A DNA stretch of 64,000 nt from Devosia sp. YR412. GTDB lineage: Bacteria > Pseudomonadota > Alphaproteobacteria > Rhizobiales > Devosiaceae. Below are positions 41,163-49,790 of this stretch, one piece after another. How positions within the stretch are numbered: the stretch's first letter is position 1; each line of letters begins with the position of its first letter. A model generated the notes under the pieces. It saw only the letters and a list, made by a program, of their open reading frames with translations, had not been told where the DNA came from and ran no database searches. A program made the position numbers and the translations under genes. The stretch is taken from contig NZ_FOFL01000005.1 in NCBI RefSeq assembly GCF_900110945.1, positions 62,001 to 126,000 on the forward strand, given 5' to 3'.

Positions 41163-41411
41163 ATGCCCAGCGAAAAACAGCCTAATCTCCAGGATTCCTT
41201 CCTCAATCACGTGCGCAAGCAGAAAGTACCGGTCACGATCTTTCTCGTGAACGGCGTGAAATTGCAGGGTGTCATCACCTGGTTCGACAATTTCTGCCTG
41301 TTGCTGCGCCGTGATGCGCAGTCGCAGCTGGTCTACAAGCACGCCATCTCGACCATCATGCCTGGCGCGCCGATCCAGCTGTTCGATCCCGAGACCAATA
41401 CCGACGACTGA
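41163..41411 (+). CDS. hfq: RNA chaperone Hfq
   Basis: An 82-residue Sm-like hexameric RNA chaperone that pairs small RNAs with mRNAs. It shows Sm1 ([29 protein letters not shown] with the NG turn) and Sm2 ([12 protein letters not shown], the YKHAI motif) with the proximal-site residues intact; the C-terminal tail is short and acidic, as in alphaproteobacteria. It follows ntrX by 243 bp containing a palindromic repeat and no other gene. In several rhizobia a trk potassium-uptake gene lies between ntrX and hfq; none is present here. Confidence 0.97.
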   Translation: MPSEKQPNLQDSFLNHVRKQKVPVTIFLVNGVKLQGVITWFDNFCLLLRRDAQSQLVYKHAISTIMPGAPIQLFDPETNTDD

Positions 41412-41448
41412 AGCGTTTTTCGCGAGGCGAAGACGCCCTAACACCCAT

Positions 41449-41474
41449 GGTCGCTTCGGCCCACCGAAGCGACC
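41449..41474 (+). promoter_or_regulatory. perfect 11-bp hairpin in the hfq-hflX gap
   Basis: GGTCGCTTCGG pairs with CCGAAGCGACC around the loop CCCA. It ends 12 bases before the hflX ATG and has no T run, so it is not a standard terminator. An imperfect hairpin (41413-41436, GCGTTTTTCGC with GCGAAGACGC) precedes it. Candidate roles are mRNA processing or protection and control of hflX translation. Confidence 0.55.
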
Positions 41475-41486
41475 CAGCGAGCTGCA

Positions 41487-42842
41487 ATGACAGAATTTGA
41501 CGACGACGAGGCCGTCCACAAGGGCGGCCCAAAGCCGTTTATCGACCGGCGTTCCCAACAGACCCGCGCCGGCCTCGTCGTGCCCGATGTGCGCGGCCAG
41601 ATTTCCCAGCATTCCATCGAGGCCCGCCAGGCCGAGTTCGAGGGTCTGGCCGAGGCCATCCATCTCGATGTCGTCTTCTCCGAGATCATCAAGGTCCGCG
41701 AGATCAAGCCGGCGACTTTCATCGGCGGCGGTCACACCGAGACATTTGCTGCCCGCGTCAAGGCCGACGATATCGACATCCTTCTCGTCGACGTGTCGCT
41801 GACCGCCATCCAGCAGCGCAATCTCGAAAAGGAAACCGGCGCCAAGGTGCTCGACCGCACCGCGCTGATCCTTGAAATCTTCGGCGAGCGCGCCGCGACA
41901 CGCGAAGGCGTGCTGCAGGTCGAGCTGGCCCATCTCAACTACCAGAAGGGGCGTCTTGTGCGCTCCTGGACTCACCTGGAACGCCAGCGCGGCTCCGGCG
42001 GCTATGGCTTCATGGGCGGCCCTGGCGAAACCCAGATCGAAAGCGACCGTCGCCAGATCATGGACCGCATCGTCCTGCTCGAAGACCGGCTGGAAAAGGT
42101 CAAAAAGACCCGCGCCCAGCAGCGTCAGCAGCGCTCCGGCACGCCGATCATCGCGCTGGTCGGCTATACCAACGCCGGCAAGTCGAGCCTCTTCAACACG
42201 CTGACCGGGGCAGGGGTGTTTGCCGAAGACCTGCTCTTCGCCACCCTCGACACCACCGTGCGCAAGCTCGACCTGCCGCATGGCCGCGAAGTCGTGCTGA
42301 GCGACACCGTCGGCTTCGTCGCCGATCTGCCCACCGATCTTGTTGCCGCTTTCCGCGCCACGCTGGAAGAAGTGCTCGATGCCGATGTGATCCTCCACGC
42401 CCGCGACATCGCCAATGACGACCATCCCGCTCAGGCGCAGGATGTGCTAAAGGTTCTGGGCGAACTCGGCGTCTCGGCCGAAGCCACGCCGATCATCGAA
42501 GTGTGGAACAAGGTCGACCTGGTCAATGAAGCCGATCTCGTCGGCATCGCTCCGGCCAGCAAGGTGGCCGGCGTCGTCCATGCCTCGGCCAAGACCGGTC
42601 AGGGCCTTGAAGATCTGAAACTGGCGATCGAAAAGGCGCTGGCCGAAAAGAGCCGCACCTATCACGTCCACGTGCCGCACACTGCCGGCGCCGACATCGG
42701 CTGGCTGCATTCCCACGCCGAAATCGTTAGCCGTGACGAGCCCACCGAACAAGGCTCCGGCTTCACCGTCCGCGTCGATCCCCGGCACAAGACGGCCTTC
42801 CTCGAACGCTTCAACGGCCGGATTGAAAGCAGCGACGCTTAG
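41487..42842 (+). CDS. hflX: ribosome-splitting GTPase HflX
   Basis: A 451-residue GTPase that rescues stalled ribosomes under stress. The N-terminal HflX domain includes GPGETQIESDRR (about residues 175-190) and a coiled helical linker. The G domain has G1 GYTNAGKSSLFNTLTG, G3 DTVGFVADLP, G4 NKVD and G5 ASAKTG. hfq-hflX is a widespread gene pair. The two genes are 75 bp apart with strong secondary structure between them. A GGGCAGGG octamer (42208) encodes part of Gly-Ala-Gly just after G1. Confidence 0.96.
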   Translation: MTEFDDDEAVHKGGPKPFIDRRSQQTRAGLVVPDVRGQISQHSIEARQAEFEGLAEAIHLDVVFSEIIKVREIKPATFIGGGHTETFAARVKADDIDILLVDVSLTAIQQRNLEKETGAKVLDRTALILEIFGERAATREGVLQVELAHLNYQKGRLVRSWTHLERQRGSGGYGFMGGPGETQIESDRRQIMDRIVLLEDRLEKVKKTRAQQRQQRSGTPIIALVGYTNAGKSSLFNTLTGAGVFAEDLLFATLDTTVRKLDLPHGREVVLSDTVGFVADLPTDLVAAFRATLEEVLDADVILHARDIANDDHPAQAQDVLKVLGELGVSAEATPIIEVWNKVDLVNEADLVGIAPASKVAGVVHASAKTGQGLEDLKLAIEKALAEKSRTYHVHVPHTAGADIGWLHSHAEIVSRDEPTEQGSGFTVRVDPRHKTAFLERFNGRIESSDA

Positions 42843-42867
42843 AGCGATTTACTGGGCGGTGGAGGGC

Positions 42868-43683
42868 CTAAGCCTTGTCAGCCGCCCGGATCTCGTTCCA
42901 ATAGCCATCCAGCCGCTCGAGTCCGGCCTCTTTCGGCTCCACGCCATCCTCGCGGCAGCGCGCCTCGACATGGTGGAAACGCCGGGTAAACTTGAAATTG
43001 GCATCGCGCAACGCCGCCTCGGCATCGACCCCGGCGTGGCGCGCCAGATTAGCCACTGCAAACAGCAGGTCGCCGATTTCTTCCTGCACGGCCGCCGCAT
43101 CGCCAGACGCCTGCGCTTCGCTGACTTCCGCCAGCTCTTCCTCGACCTTTGCCTTGACCGAGGCAAAGTCCGGCCAGTCAAAACCGACCTTCGCCGCCCG
43201 CTTGGTCAGCTTGCCGGCGCGTGCCAGGGCAGGGAGGACATTGGGCACATCATCCAGCAGCGACGGCACCTCATCGCCCTTGCGCTCGGCCTTGGCCGCC
43301 CGCTCCTGCACCTTGATGGCTTCCCAGCGGTTTTCCGACGCCGCCGCTGTGCCCGCCACCACATCGCCAAACACATGCGGATGTCGCCGGATCATCTTCT
43401 CGGTGATCGAATAGATCACGTCGCCGATATCGAAATGCCCGGCCTCGCTGGCCATCTGTGCATGATAGATCGGCTGCAGCAGCAGATCGCCCAACTCTTC
43501 GCGCAGATCGGCAAAATCCTGCCGCTCGATCGCATCGGCGACCTCATAGGCCTCCTCGATCGTATAGTGGCGGATCGACGCGAAATCCTGCTCCAGATCC
43601 CAAGGGCAGCCGCCATCGGGATTGCGCAGGGCGGCCATGATCTCGATCAGGCGGGAAATGTCGCGGGAGGGCTGCATGATCAT
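42868..43683 (-). CDS. mazG: nucleoside triphosphate pyrophosphohydrolase MazG
   Basis: Hydrolyses (d)NTPs to monophosphates, a house-cleaning role. The 271-residue protein has two MazG folds. The first has CPWDLEQDFASIRHYTIEEAYEV ... LREELGDLLLQ, with the EExxE/ExxD metal site; the second (about 165-260) has VEEELAEVSEA and EEIGDLLFA. Two in-frame ATGs (43683, 43677) are possible starts. It lies convergent to hflX, the usual rhizobial neighbour, and marks the end of the conserved block. A GGGCAGGG octamer (43227) lies on its non-coding strand. Confidence 0.95.
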   Translation of the reverse strand: MIMQPSRDISRLIEIMAALRNPDGGCPWDLEQDFASIRHYTIEEAYEVADAIERQDFADLREELGDLLLQPIYHAQMASEAGHFDIGDVIYSITEKMIRRHPHVFGDVVAGTAAASENRWEAIKVQERAAKAERKGDEVPSLLDDVPNVLPALARAGKLTKRAAKVGFDWPDFASVKAKVEEELAEVSEAQASGDAAAVQEEIGDLLFAVANLARHAGVDAEAALRDANFKFTRRFHHVEARCREDGVEPKEAGLERLDGYWNEIRAADKA

Positions 43684-43737
43684 CTCGGAGGGAATCGTTG
43701 TTTCCGACAGTGTAGCTGCTTGCTCCCGCTTTGAGCG

Positions 43738-44481
43738 TCAGCCGAACGTCACGGAGACCTTGCCAAGGCCAGCGGCTTCCGCCTCGACCTGATTGCCCCC
43801 CAGCGCCACTGGCCCAAGCCGTGCGCCGGTGATGACCACATCACCTGCCTTGAGCGGGAGGCCGATCGAAGCCGCATGCCCAGCCAGCCAGGCCAGCGCT
43901 GCCAGCATGTTCTCTGTCGTGGCATTTCCGACCGTCTGTGCCGCTTCGACACCGTCGAAACGCAGCACCATGGCCTGCTGACCAAATTCCGGCAGGTTAT
44001 CAGCCGGCACGGGCGCACCCAGCACCACGCCGCCATTGTTCTGCAGGTCGGCAATCATCGCCAGCCGCGGCTGCGTCGAGCGATCGACAAAGCGTGTCGC
44101 CAGCAGCTCCAGCGCTACGCTTACGCTTCCGATCACCGACTTCACATCCGCCGGCGTGTAACCCTCGGCACGCGCCGGCAGATCCTGGCCAATGATCAGC
44201 GCCACCTCGACCTCAATGGCCAGGTCGCTGAAATCTGCTAGAGCCAGCGTCGCCCCACTGGCGACAACGTCCTTGGCCAGGATCGGCGCCGCGAATGGCA
44301 CGCCGGTCTCCGGCATCGGCGCCAGCTTCCACGCCCCGACTGGACCAAGCCCGGCTACGGTTTCCGCCTGCACCTGATAGGCCTCTTCCACGCTCTGCGG
44401 CACGGCCTCCGCCGGGAGATCGACAATCGGCGTGCCCGAAGCACGATGGCTGAGCAGGAGCGACGTAAGAGGATGGGTCAT
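43738..44481 (-). CDS. 2-keto-4-pentenoate hydratase/FAH-superfamily enzyme
   Basis: A 247-residue MhpD-like member of the fumarylacetoacetate hydrolase superfamily. The metal site is suggested by AIEVEVALIIGQDLP (two acidic ligands, about residues 88-100), the conserved Lys in GAWKLA near 50, and the C-terminal GDVVITGARLGPVALG. Enzymes of this group hydrate or decarboxylate 2-keto acids. It is the last gene of the seven-gene leftward operon, 39 bp after the regulator gene. Its place suggests action on a 2-keto intermediate of the acid-sugar pathway, but the substrate is unknown. Confidence 0.85.
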   Translation of the reverse strand: MTHPLTSLLLSHRASGTPIVDLPAEAVPQSVEEAYQVQAETVAGLGPVGAWKLAPMPETGVPFAAPILAKDVVASGATLALADFSDLAIEVEVALIIGQDLPARAEGYTPADVKSVIGSVSVALELLATRFVDRSTQPRLAMIADLQNNGGVVLGAPVPADNLPEFGQQAMVLRFDGVEAAQTVGNATTENMLAALAWLAGHAASIGLPLKAGDVVITGARLGPVALGGNQVEAEAAGLGKVSVTFG

Positions 44482-44520
44482 GATGGTCCAGTCTGAAGAG
44501 GAATGAGCCGAAGCGTGATA

Positions 44521-45219
44521 TCAGCGTTTGGGCTCGAACAACCGGTCGCGCGAGCCGGTAAGATGGGTTTTCATCAGAATTCGCGCTTGGTCGGCATCAC
44601 CGGCGGCAATCGCCTCATAGACGGCGGTATGTTCCACAAACACATGCTGCAGCCCATCGCTGGTGCTGCGCAGCGACAGCCCGTGAAAGCGCATGCCGAC
44701 CGCGATGTGATCCTCCAGCGCCTGCATCGCCGTGGCGAAATAGGGGTTGGACGAGGCTTGGGCGATGCTGAGATGAAACATGAAATCGGCGTCGGCGCGA
44801 TGGGCCTGGCGATTGGTCGCGTCGCGTAGCAGGCCCAGCGCCGACTTGATCTTCTGCAACGCTTCCGGCGACCGCCGCACCGCCGCCATGGCCGCCGCTT
44901 CAGGCTCCATGGTTAGGCGAAAATCATAGCAATGCTGCAGGTCGGACAGGTTTTCCATCTGCCCGAAGCCCAACGGCTCACGCAGCCCCTGTTCGCGCAC
45001 AAAACTGCCAGCACCCCGCCGCGAATAGATCAGGCCTTGGTCGCGCAGCCGCTGCAGCGCATCGCGGATGACGGGGCGCGACACGCCAAACTCGGCCGCC
45101 ATGGCATGTTCGGTCGGCAGGCGTTCGTCGACGCCATAGGCGCCCGATTTGATGGCCCGCAGGATACGGTCGAACACCGCGTCCGAAAGACTGCGCCGCA
45201 CATTGAGAGTTTCCGACAT
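44521..45219 (-). CDS. FadR-subfamily GntR transcriptional regulator
   Basis: A 232-residue regulator with an N-terminal winged HTH (RLPTEHAMAAEFGVSRPVIRDALQRLRDQGLI, about residues 33-65) and a C-terminal FCD ligand domain (about 85-215) with metal-binding His residues (FMFHLSIAQASSNPYF, EHTAVYEAI). Such proteins usually repress their own catabolic operon until a sugar acid binds. The ATG directly abuts the DUF1537 kinase stop. Candidate operators are the GTTGTCAA boxes over both divergent promoters at 51.4-51.55 kb, but this is inference. Confidence 0.92.
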   Translation of the reverse strand: MSETLNVRRSLSDAVFDRILRAIKSGAYGVDERLPTEHAMAAEFGVSRPVIRDALQRLRDQGLIYSRRGAGSFVREQGLREPLGFGQMENLSDLQHCYDFRLTMEPEAAAMAAVRRSPEALQKIKSALGLLRDATNRQAHRADADFMFHLSIAQASSNPYFATAMQALEDHIAVGMRFHGLSLRSTSDGLQHVFVEHTAVYEAIAAGDADQARILMKTHLTGSRDRLFEPKR

Positions 45220-46263
45220 CTAACCGTGACGCTCCCGTTGCAAACCACCGAAGTGACCAAACAAGTCCACCAGCGTCTCGGCATCGCCGAATCCGCCCGA
45301 CTTGGTGATTATCGTGAAGCCACCGGCCCGGGCAATGGGCAGGCCGGGCAGGGCCTCGCCCAATAGCTCCAGCACAGCAATGCCAAGTTTGCGCAATACG
45401 GTCTGCGCCGTTGCGCCGCCGGAAATAAAGAGCGTGGTTCCAGCCTGTGGTTGCAGGCGCAGCAGCGCTTCACCCAAGCGCTCGGCCACCTGCACCGGAT
45501 CAGCTTTTTCAGTAACGCCCGGCACGGCCTGCAGCAGGGTCAACGGCGCCGATGCCGGCAGTTGCTCGGGCAATTGCCCATCCGGCGCCGCGATATACGA
45601 AAGCTCCGGGCTCTGCGCCCGCAGCCGCTCGATCTGCGCCAGCGTAATCGGATCGATCGAACCAATCACGCAAATCGCCGGCGCCTCCATTGACCAGCCC
45701 GGGACAAGAACCGCACTCGGCGCCATGTCTGCCGCCACAGCCTCAGCCAGCGCCCGTGCGCCAATCAACAGGTCATGTTCCAGCCCGGCGACCGCATGCT
45801 CGATCTCGATCTGGCTCGTCGCATCTGGAATGATCGCCGCCTGCGCATGCCGACCCAGCCGGCTGGCAATGTCGATCGGTTCGGCTACGCCAAAGCCCTC
45901 AACGCGCCCGTCCCGCACCACCCGTCCAAAGGCCGGAATGGCCGGTACTACCAGTGCGCGCTCGAAGCGCAACGCATCCAGCTCTTCGGCAATATTGCCC
46001 TTGAGCCGGGAATCCACCTTTTTGAAAATCTCCAGACCCGCTGGCAACCGCGACACGCATTCTGCCACGGCCTGCTGCGCCAGTTCCGGCGCAATCTCCC
46101 GGCTATCGGTCGAAACGCCGATCACCGCAGCGCCACTGGCCAGCGCCGCCTCCAACCCGTCCACGCCCAGCGCCACCACAGTGGACAGCCCCCGCGCCGC
46201 AAAGGGCGCGGCAGCATCCAGCGCCCCCGTCAGGTCATCGGCAACCACGGCCAGCCGTGTCAT
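45220..46263 (-). CDS. DUF1537 four-carbon acid sugar kinase
   Basis: A 347-residue kinase of the DUF1537 (OtnK/DtnK/LtnK) family, which phosphorylates four-carbon acid sugars such as threonate or erythronate. The N-terminal sugar-binding domain begins RLAVVADDLTGALDAA, the diagnostic DDLTGA motif, with FKKVDSRLKGNIAEEL around residue 80. The C-terminal nucleotide domain includes TTLFISGGATAQTVLRKLG, and the end IITKSGGFGDAETLVDL is typical. It overlaps the ABC ATPase stop by four bases. A PdxA2-like dehydrogenase, its usual partner, is encoded across the divergent promoter. Confidence 0.93.
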   Translation of the reverse strand: MTRLAVVADDLTGALDAAAPFAARGLSTVVALGVDGLEAALASGAAVIGVSTDSREIAPELAQQAVAECVSRLPAGLEIFKKVDSRLKGNIAEELDALRFERALVVPAIPAFGRVVRDGRVEGFGVAEPIDIASRLGRHAQAAIIPDATSQIEIEHAVAGLEHDLLIGARALAEAVAADMAPSAVLVPGWSMEAPAICVIGSIDPITLAQIERLRAQSPELSYIAAPDGQLPEQLPASAPLTLLQAVPGVTEKADPVQVAERLGEALLRLQPQAGTTLFISGGATAQTVLRKLGIAVLELLGEALPGLPIARAGGFTIITKSGGFGDAETLVDLFGHFGGLQRERHG

Positions 46264-47873
46264 GGAGTGGCGCCGGCCAGCCGGCGTTGCGCCTGGATTT
46301 CGGGATCGGGATCCAGATTGGCGGCCAGCAGCCGCTGCGTATAGGCATGCTGCGGCGCCTCGAAAATCTGCCGCGTCGGCCCGCGTTCGACGATTTCGCC
46401 CGCCTTCATCACGATCACCGTATCGGCAAAATCGCGCACCACGCCCAGGTCATGGGCAATGAACAGGAAAGAAATGCCAAGGCGCTTGCGCAGGTCGTCG
46501 AGCAGGGCGATCACCTGCGCCTGAATCGACACGTCGAGTGCCGAAACCGCCTCGTCGCAGATGATCAGTTCAGGCTCGAGCGCCAGCGCCCGGGCAATGG
46601 CGATACGCTGCCGCTGCCCGCCCGAAAACTGGTGCGGATAGCGTGCCGCATGTTCGGGCGCGAGGCCCACCTGCGCCAACAGTTCAGCCACGCGCGTCTG
46701 CCGTGCCGCCTTGTCCGGCATCAGCTTGTGAATGTCCCAGCCTTCGGAAATCAGCTGATAGACCGACATGCGCGGATTGAGCGACTGCGTCGGGTCCTGG
46801 AACACCATCTGGATTTCGCGCCGCATGCCCAAGAGGTCACGTGCATTCATCGCCAGTAGGTCCTTGCCTTTCCACAGCGCCTCGCCGCTATCGGCCTTCT
46901 CAAGCCGCAGGATCGAACGCGCGAGGGTCGACTTGCCCGAGCCGCTTTCGCCCACTACGGCCAGACACTGTCCGCGGTGCAGCACCAAGGACACATCCTT
47001 GAGCGCGGTGAACTCGCCATAGGTCTTGCAGAGCTTCTTGGTCTCCAGCAGCACCGGTTCGGCGCTGTCGAGCAGCTTGATCTCGCCCTTGCCCGGCGCG
47101 GCGCCGATCAGCTGGCGCGTATAGGGATGCTGGGCATTGTGATAGACGTCGCGCGGCGTGCCCGCCTCGACGATCTCGCCCTTGCTCATCACCACGACGC
47201 GGTCGGCAATCTCGGCCACCACACCCAGGTCATGGGTGATCAGCACCAGGCCCATGCCCGTCTCGGCCTGCAATTCCTTGAGCAGGGCCAGCACATCGGC
47301 CTGGATGGTCACATCCAGCGCCGTCGTCGGCTCGTCGGCAATGAGAATGTCGGGCTTCAGCATCAGCGCCATGGCGATCATCAGCCGCTGGCGCTGGCCA
47401 CCGGAGAACTGATGCGGATACTTGTGCAGCGCCGCTTCCGGGTCAGGAATACCGACGCGCTTGATCAGCTCCAGCGCCCGGGCCCGCGCCATATCGGCGG
47501 GACGGCCATGCGCCGTCATCATCTCCACGATCTGCCATCCCACGGTATAGACCGGGTTGAGATGGCTCAGCGGGTCCTGGAAGATCATCGCGATCTTCTT
47601 GCCGTTGAGCGCACGATGCGTCTCGTAGCTGACCTTGAGCAGGTCCTGCCCGTCATAGAATATCTCGCCGGAGACGATATGGGCCGGCGGCATGTCGAGA
47701 ATATTCATCACGGCCGAGGCCGAGACGGACTTGCCCGAACCACTTTCGCCCAGGATCGCCAGCGTTTCGCCGCGGTTGACGCTCCAGGATACATTTTTCA
47801 CCGCATGCACGGTCCCGCGCGCCGTGTGGAAATCCACCGACAAGTTGCGCACTTCGAGCAAAGCATTATTCAT
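46260..47873 (-). CDS. ABC transporter ATP-binding protein with two fused ATPase domains
   Basis: A 537-residue fusion of the two ATPases of a peptide/nickel/oligosaccharide-type importer (DppD-DppF arrangement). Each half has Walker A GESGSGKS (about residues 38 and 310) and signature FSGGQRQR (about 155 and 425), followed by Walker B. An oligopeptide-transport C-terminal helix region follows the first half. The frame is open upstream to 47924, but ATG 47873 gives the normal start, overlapping the permease stop by eight bases. It energises the importer encoded by the next three genes. Confidence 0.95.
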   Translation of the reverse strand: MNNALLEVRNLSVDFHTARGTVHAVKNVSWSVNRGETLAILGESGSGKSVSASAVMNILDMPPAHIVSGEIFYDGQDLLKVSYETHRALNGKKIAMIFQDPLSHLNPVYTVGWQIVEMMTAHGRPADMARARALELIKRVGIPDPEAALHKYPHQFSGGQRQRLMIAMALMLKPDILIADEPTTALDVTIQADVLALLKELQAETGMGLVLITHDLGVVAEIADRVVVMSKGEIVEAGTPRDVYHNAQHPYTRQLIGAAPGKGEIKLLDSAEPVLLETKKLCKTYGEFTALKDVSLVLHRGQCLAVVGESGSGKSTLARSILRLEKADSGEALWKGKDLLAMNARDLLGMRREIQMVFQDPTQSLNPRMSVYQLISEGWDIHKLMPDKAARQTRVAELLAQVGLAPEHAARYPHQFSGGQRQRIAIARALALEPELIICDEAVSALDVSIQAQVIALLDDLRKRLGISFLFIAHDLGVVRDFADTVIVMKAGEIVERGPTRQIFEAPQHAYTQRLLAANLDPDPEIQAQRRLAGATP

Positions 47874-48789
47874 CTTTGGTGCTCCGGGCTTCGAGGCGCC
47901 AGCGCTGGGCGGGGTCGAGGGCAATGCGCATCCAGTTGCTGAGCAGGTTCAGCGCCAGCGTGGTGATGACGATGCAGACGCCGGGCCACAGCGCCAGCCA
48001 CCATGCGGTGGTGAGGTACGGCCGGCCCTGGCTGACCATCAGGCCCCAGGTGATATCGGGCGGCTGGATGCCGATGCCGAGGAAGGACAGCGAGCTTTCC
48101 GCCAGCATGACGAAGGCGAAGTCGAGCGTCGCAATGGTCACCAGCGTCGGCGCCACCACCGGCAGGATATGTCGCGCAATGATGCGCCAATGGCTGGCGC
48201 CCATCACCACTGCCGCCTGCACGAACATGCGCTCGCGCACTTCCAGCACTTCGGCCCGCGTGGTGCGCAGGTAAATCGGGATACGGGTAATCGCCAGCAC
48301 CAGGATCATATTGGGAATCGATGGCCCCAGCACATAGAGCACCACCACGGCGATCAGCAGCGACGGGAAGCTCATGATCACGTCGGCCAGACGCATGATC
48401 ACCTGCGAAGTGGTCTTGCCCATATAGCCGGCAACAAGGCCCAGCAGCGCGCCGACAGCCAGGGCGGCGACAACCGCACCGGCGGCCACCATCATGGTGC
48501 TGCGCGCCGCCACGATCAGCCGCGCCAGCATCGGCCGGCCCAGCGAGTCGCCACCGAGAAAGAAGGCCCAGCCACGCGCCAGATCGAAAGGCGGGCTGTT
48601 GCGGCCGCGCAGGTTCTGGCTGGTTGCCAGGTCACCTAGGAGGGCCGGGCCCAGCAGAGCGCAGAGCACGATCAGCAGCAGGACGACGGCGGAACAGAAG
48701 GCCAGCTTGTCGCGCCACAGCATGGACAGCATGGAGGTGCTGCGCGGCTCGGCAATAGCGGGCGTTTTGGAAAGGGACTGGTCGGTCAT
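47866..48789 (-). CDS. ABC transporter permease, DppC type
   Basis: A 307-residue inner-membrane permease with an N-terminal helix (about residues 30-52) and five to six further helices in the BPD-transport domain. The EAA loop is visible as RTTRAEVLEVRERMFVQAAVVMGASHWRII. It pairs with the DppB-type permease upstream, separated by only nine bases. The substrate class (peptides, oligosaccharides, opines, nickel) cannot be settled by this gene; the catabolic neighbours favour a sugar acid or glycoside. Confidence 0.94.
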   Translation of the reverse strand: MTDQSLSKTPAIAEPRSTSMLSMLWRDKLAFCSAVVLLLIVLCALLGPALLGDLATSQNLRGRNSPPFDLARGWAFFLGGDSLGRPMLARLIVAARSTMMVAAGAVVAALAVGALLGLVAGYMGKTTSQVIMRLADVIMSFPSLLIAVVVLYVLGPSIPNMILVLAITRIPIYLRTTRAEVLEVRERMFVQAAVVMGASHWRIIARHILPVVAPTLVTIATLDFAFVMLAESSLSFLGIGIQPPDITWGLMVSQGRPYLTTAWWLALWPGVCIVITTLALNLLSNWMRIALDPAQRWRLEARSTKDE

Positions 48790-48798
48790 GGCTTTGCC

Positions 48799-49713
48799 CT
48801 AGTGCCGGATACGCGGATCGAGCAGGCCATAGGCCAGGTCGATCAAAACGTTCATGATGAAAATGGCGATGGCGGTGACCATGATGGCGGCCAGCACGAC
48901 GTTGAAATCGCGCTGCAGGATGGAATCGATCATCAGCTTGCCGATCCCGGGGAAGCCGAAGATCGTCTCGACGATCACCGCGCCGTTCAGCAGGGCCGCA
49001 GCCTGATCGCCGATCACCGTAATGACCGGCAGCATGGCATTGCGCAGCGTGTGCACGAAGATCAGCGGCAGGTTCTTGACGCCCTTGGCCCGCGCCGTCT
49101 TCACATAGGCGGCAGACAGCGCCGACAGCATCGAGCCGCGCACCACCTGGACGATCAGCCCGAACGGTCGGATGAACAGCACCGAAACCGGCAGGATCCA
49201 GTGCCAAGGCGTGCCGACGCCGGAGGTGGGCAGCCAGCCGAGGTTGATCGAAAACAGCACGATGGCGACAATGGCGATCCAGAAGTCCGGTGCCGAAGCG
49301 CCGATCAGCGAGACGATCGACACCAGCCGGTCAAAGAAGCCGCCGACATTGAAGGCGGCCAGCGAACCCAGGATCACGGCAGCAACAACCACCAGGCCCA
49401 TGGTGATGCCGGCCAGCGGCAGCGTCCAGGCATAGGCTTCCAGAACGATATCGATGGCGGGCCGCGCCTTGCGCAGGCTCTCGCCGAAATCCAGATGCGC
49501 CAGGTCCCAGACATAGCGGCCGAATTGTTCGAAAAGCGGGAGGTCGAGGCCATGCAGCGTGCGGAACTGCGACTTCATCTCTTCGGTCGCATCGATCGGC
49601 AGGAACAGCACGGCGGGGTCGCCAGTAAGGCGCGACAAGAAGAACACCAGGATCATCAATCCCAGCAGCGACAGCAGGCTGGCGATAACACGCTGGCCGA
49701 TCAGTTTGGTCAT
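48799..49713 (-). CDS. ABC transporter permease, DppB type
   Basis: A 304-residue permease with six membrane helices. The N-terminal VIASLLSLLGLMILVFFLSRLTGDP is the DppB family opening and YVKTARAKGVKNLPLIFVHTLRNAMLPVI the EAA loop. It begins 77 bp after the substrate-binding-protein gene; a 12-bp hairpin in that gap probably lowers permease expression relative to the binding protein. Confidence 0.94.
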   Translation of the reverse strand: MTKLIGQRVIASLLSLLGLMILVFFLSRLTGDPAVLFLPIDATEEMKSQFRTLHGLDLPLFEQFGRYVWDLAHLDFGESLRKARPAIDIVLEAYAWTLPLAGITMGLVVVAAVILGSLAAFNVGGFFDRLVSIVSLIGASAPDFWIAIVAIVLFSINLGWLPTSGVGTPWHWILPVSVLFIRPFGLIVQVVRGSMLSALSAAYVKTARAKGVKNLPLIFVHTLRNAMLPVITVIGDQAAALLNGAVIVETIFGFPGIGKLMIDSILQRDFNVVLAAIMVTAIAIFIMNVLIDLAYGLLDPRIRH

Positions 49714-49735
49714 GACGATCGTCCGATCTTGCAGG

Positions 49736-49769
49736 AAAACTGCGATGCCGGGGAAGGCCCCGGCATCGC
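49736..49769 (-). terminator. intercistronic hairpin between binding protein and permease genes
   Basis: GCGATGCCGGGG pairs perfectly with CCCCGGCATCGC over 12 bases, loop of four. On the minus strand it is followed by AGTTTTCC. Such structures after the binding-protein gene of ABC operons partially terminate transcription or protect the upstream mRNA, giving excess binding protein. Confidence 0.75.
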
Positions 49770-49790
49770 CATTATGGACCTGTGAGGGTC

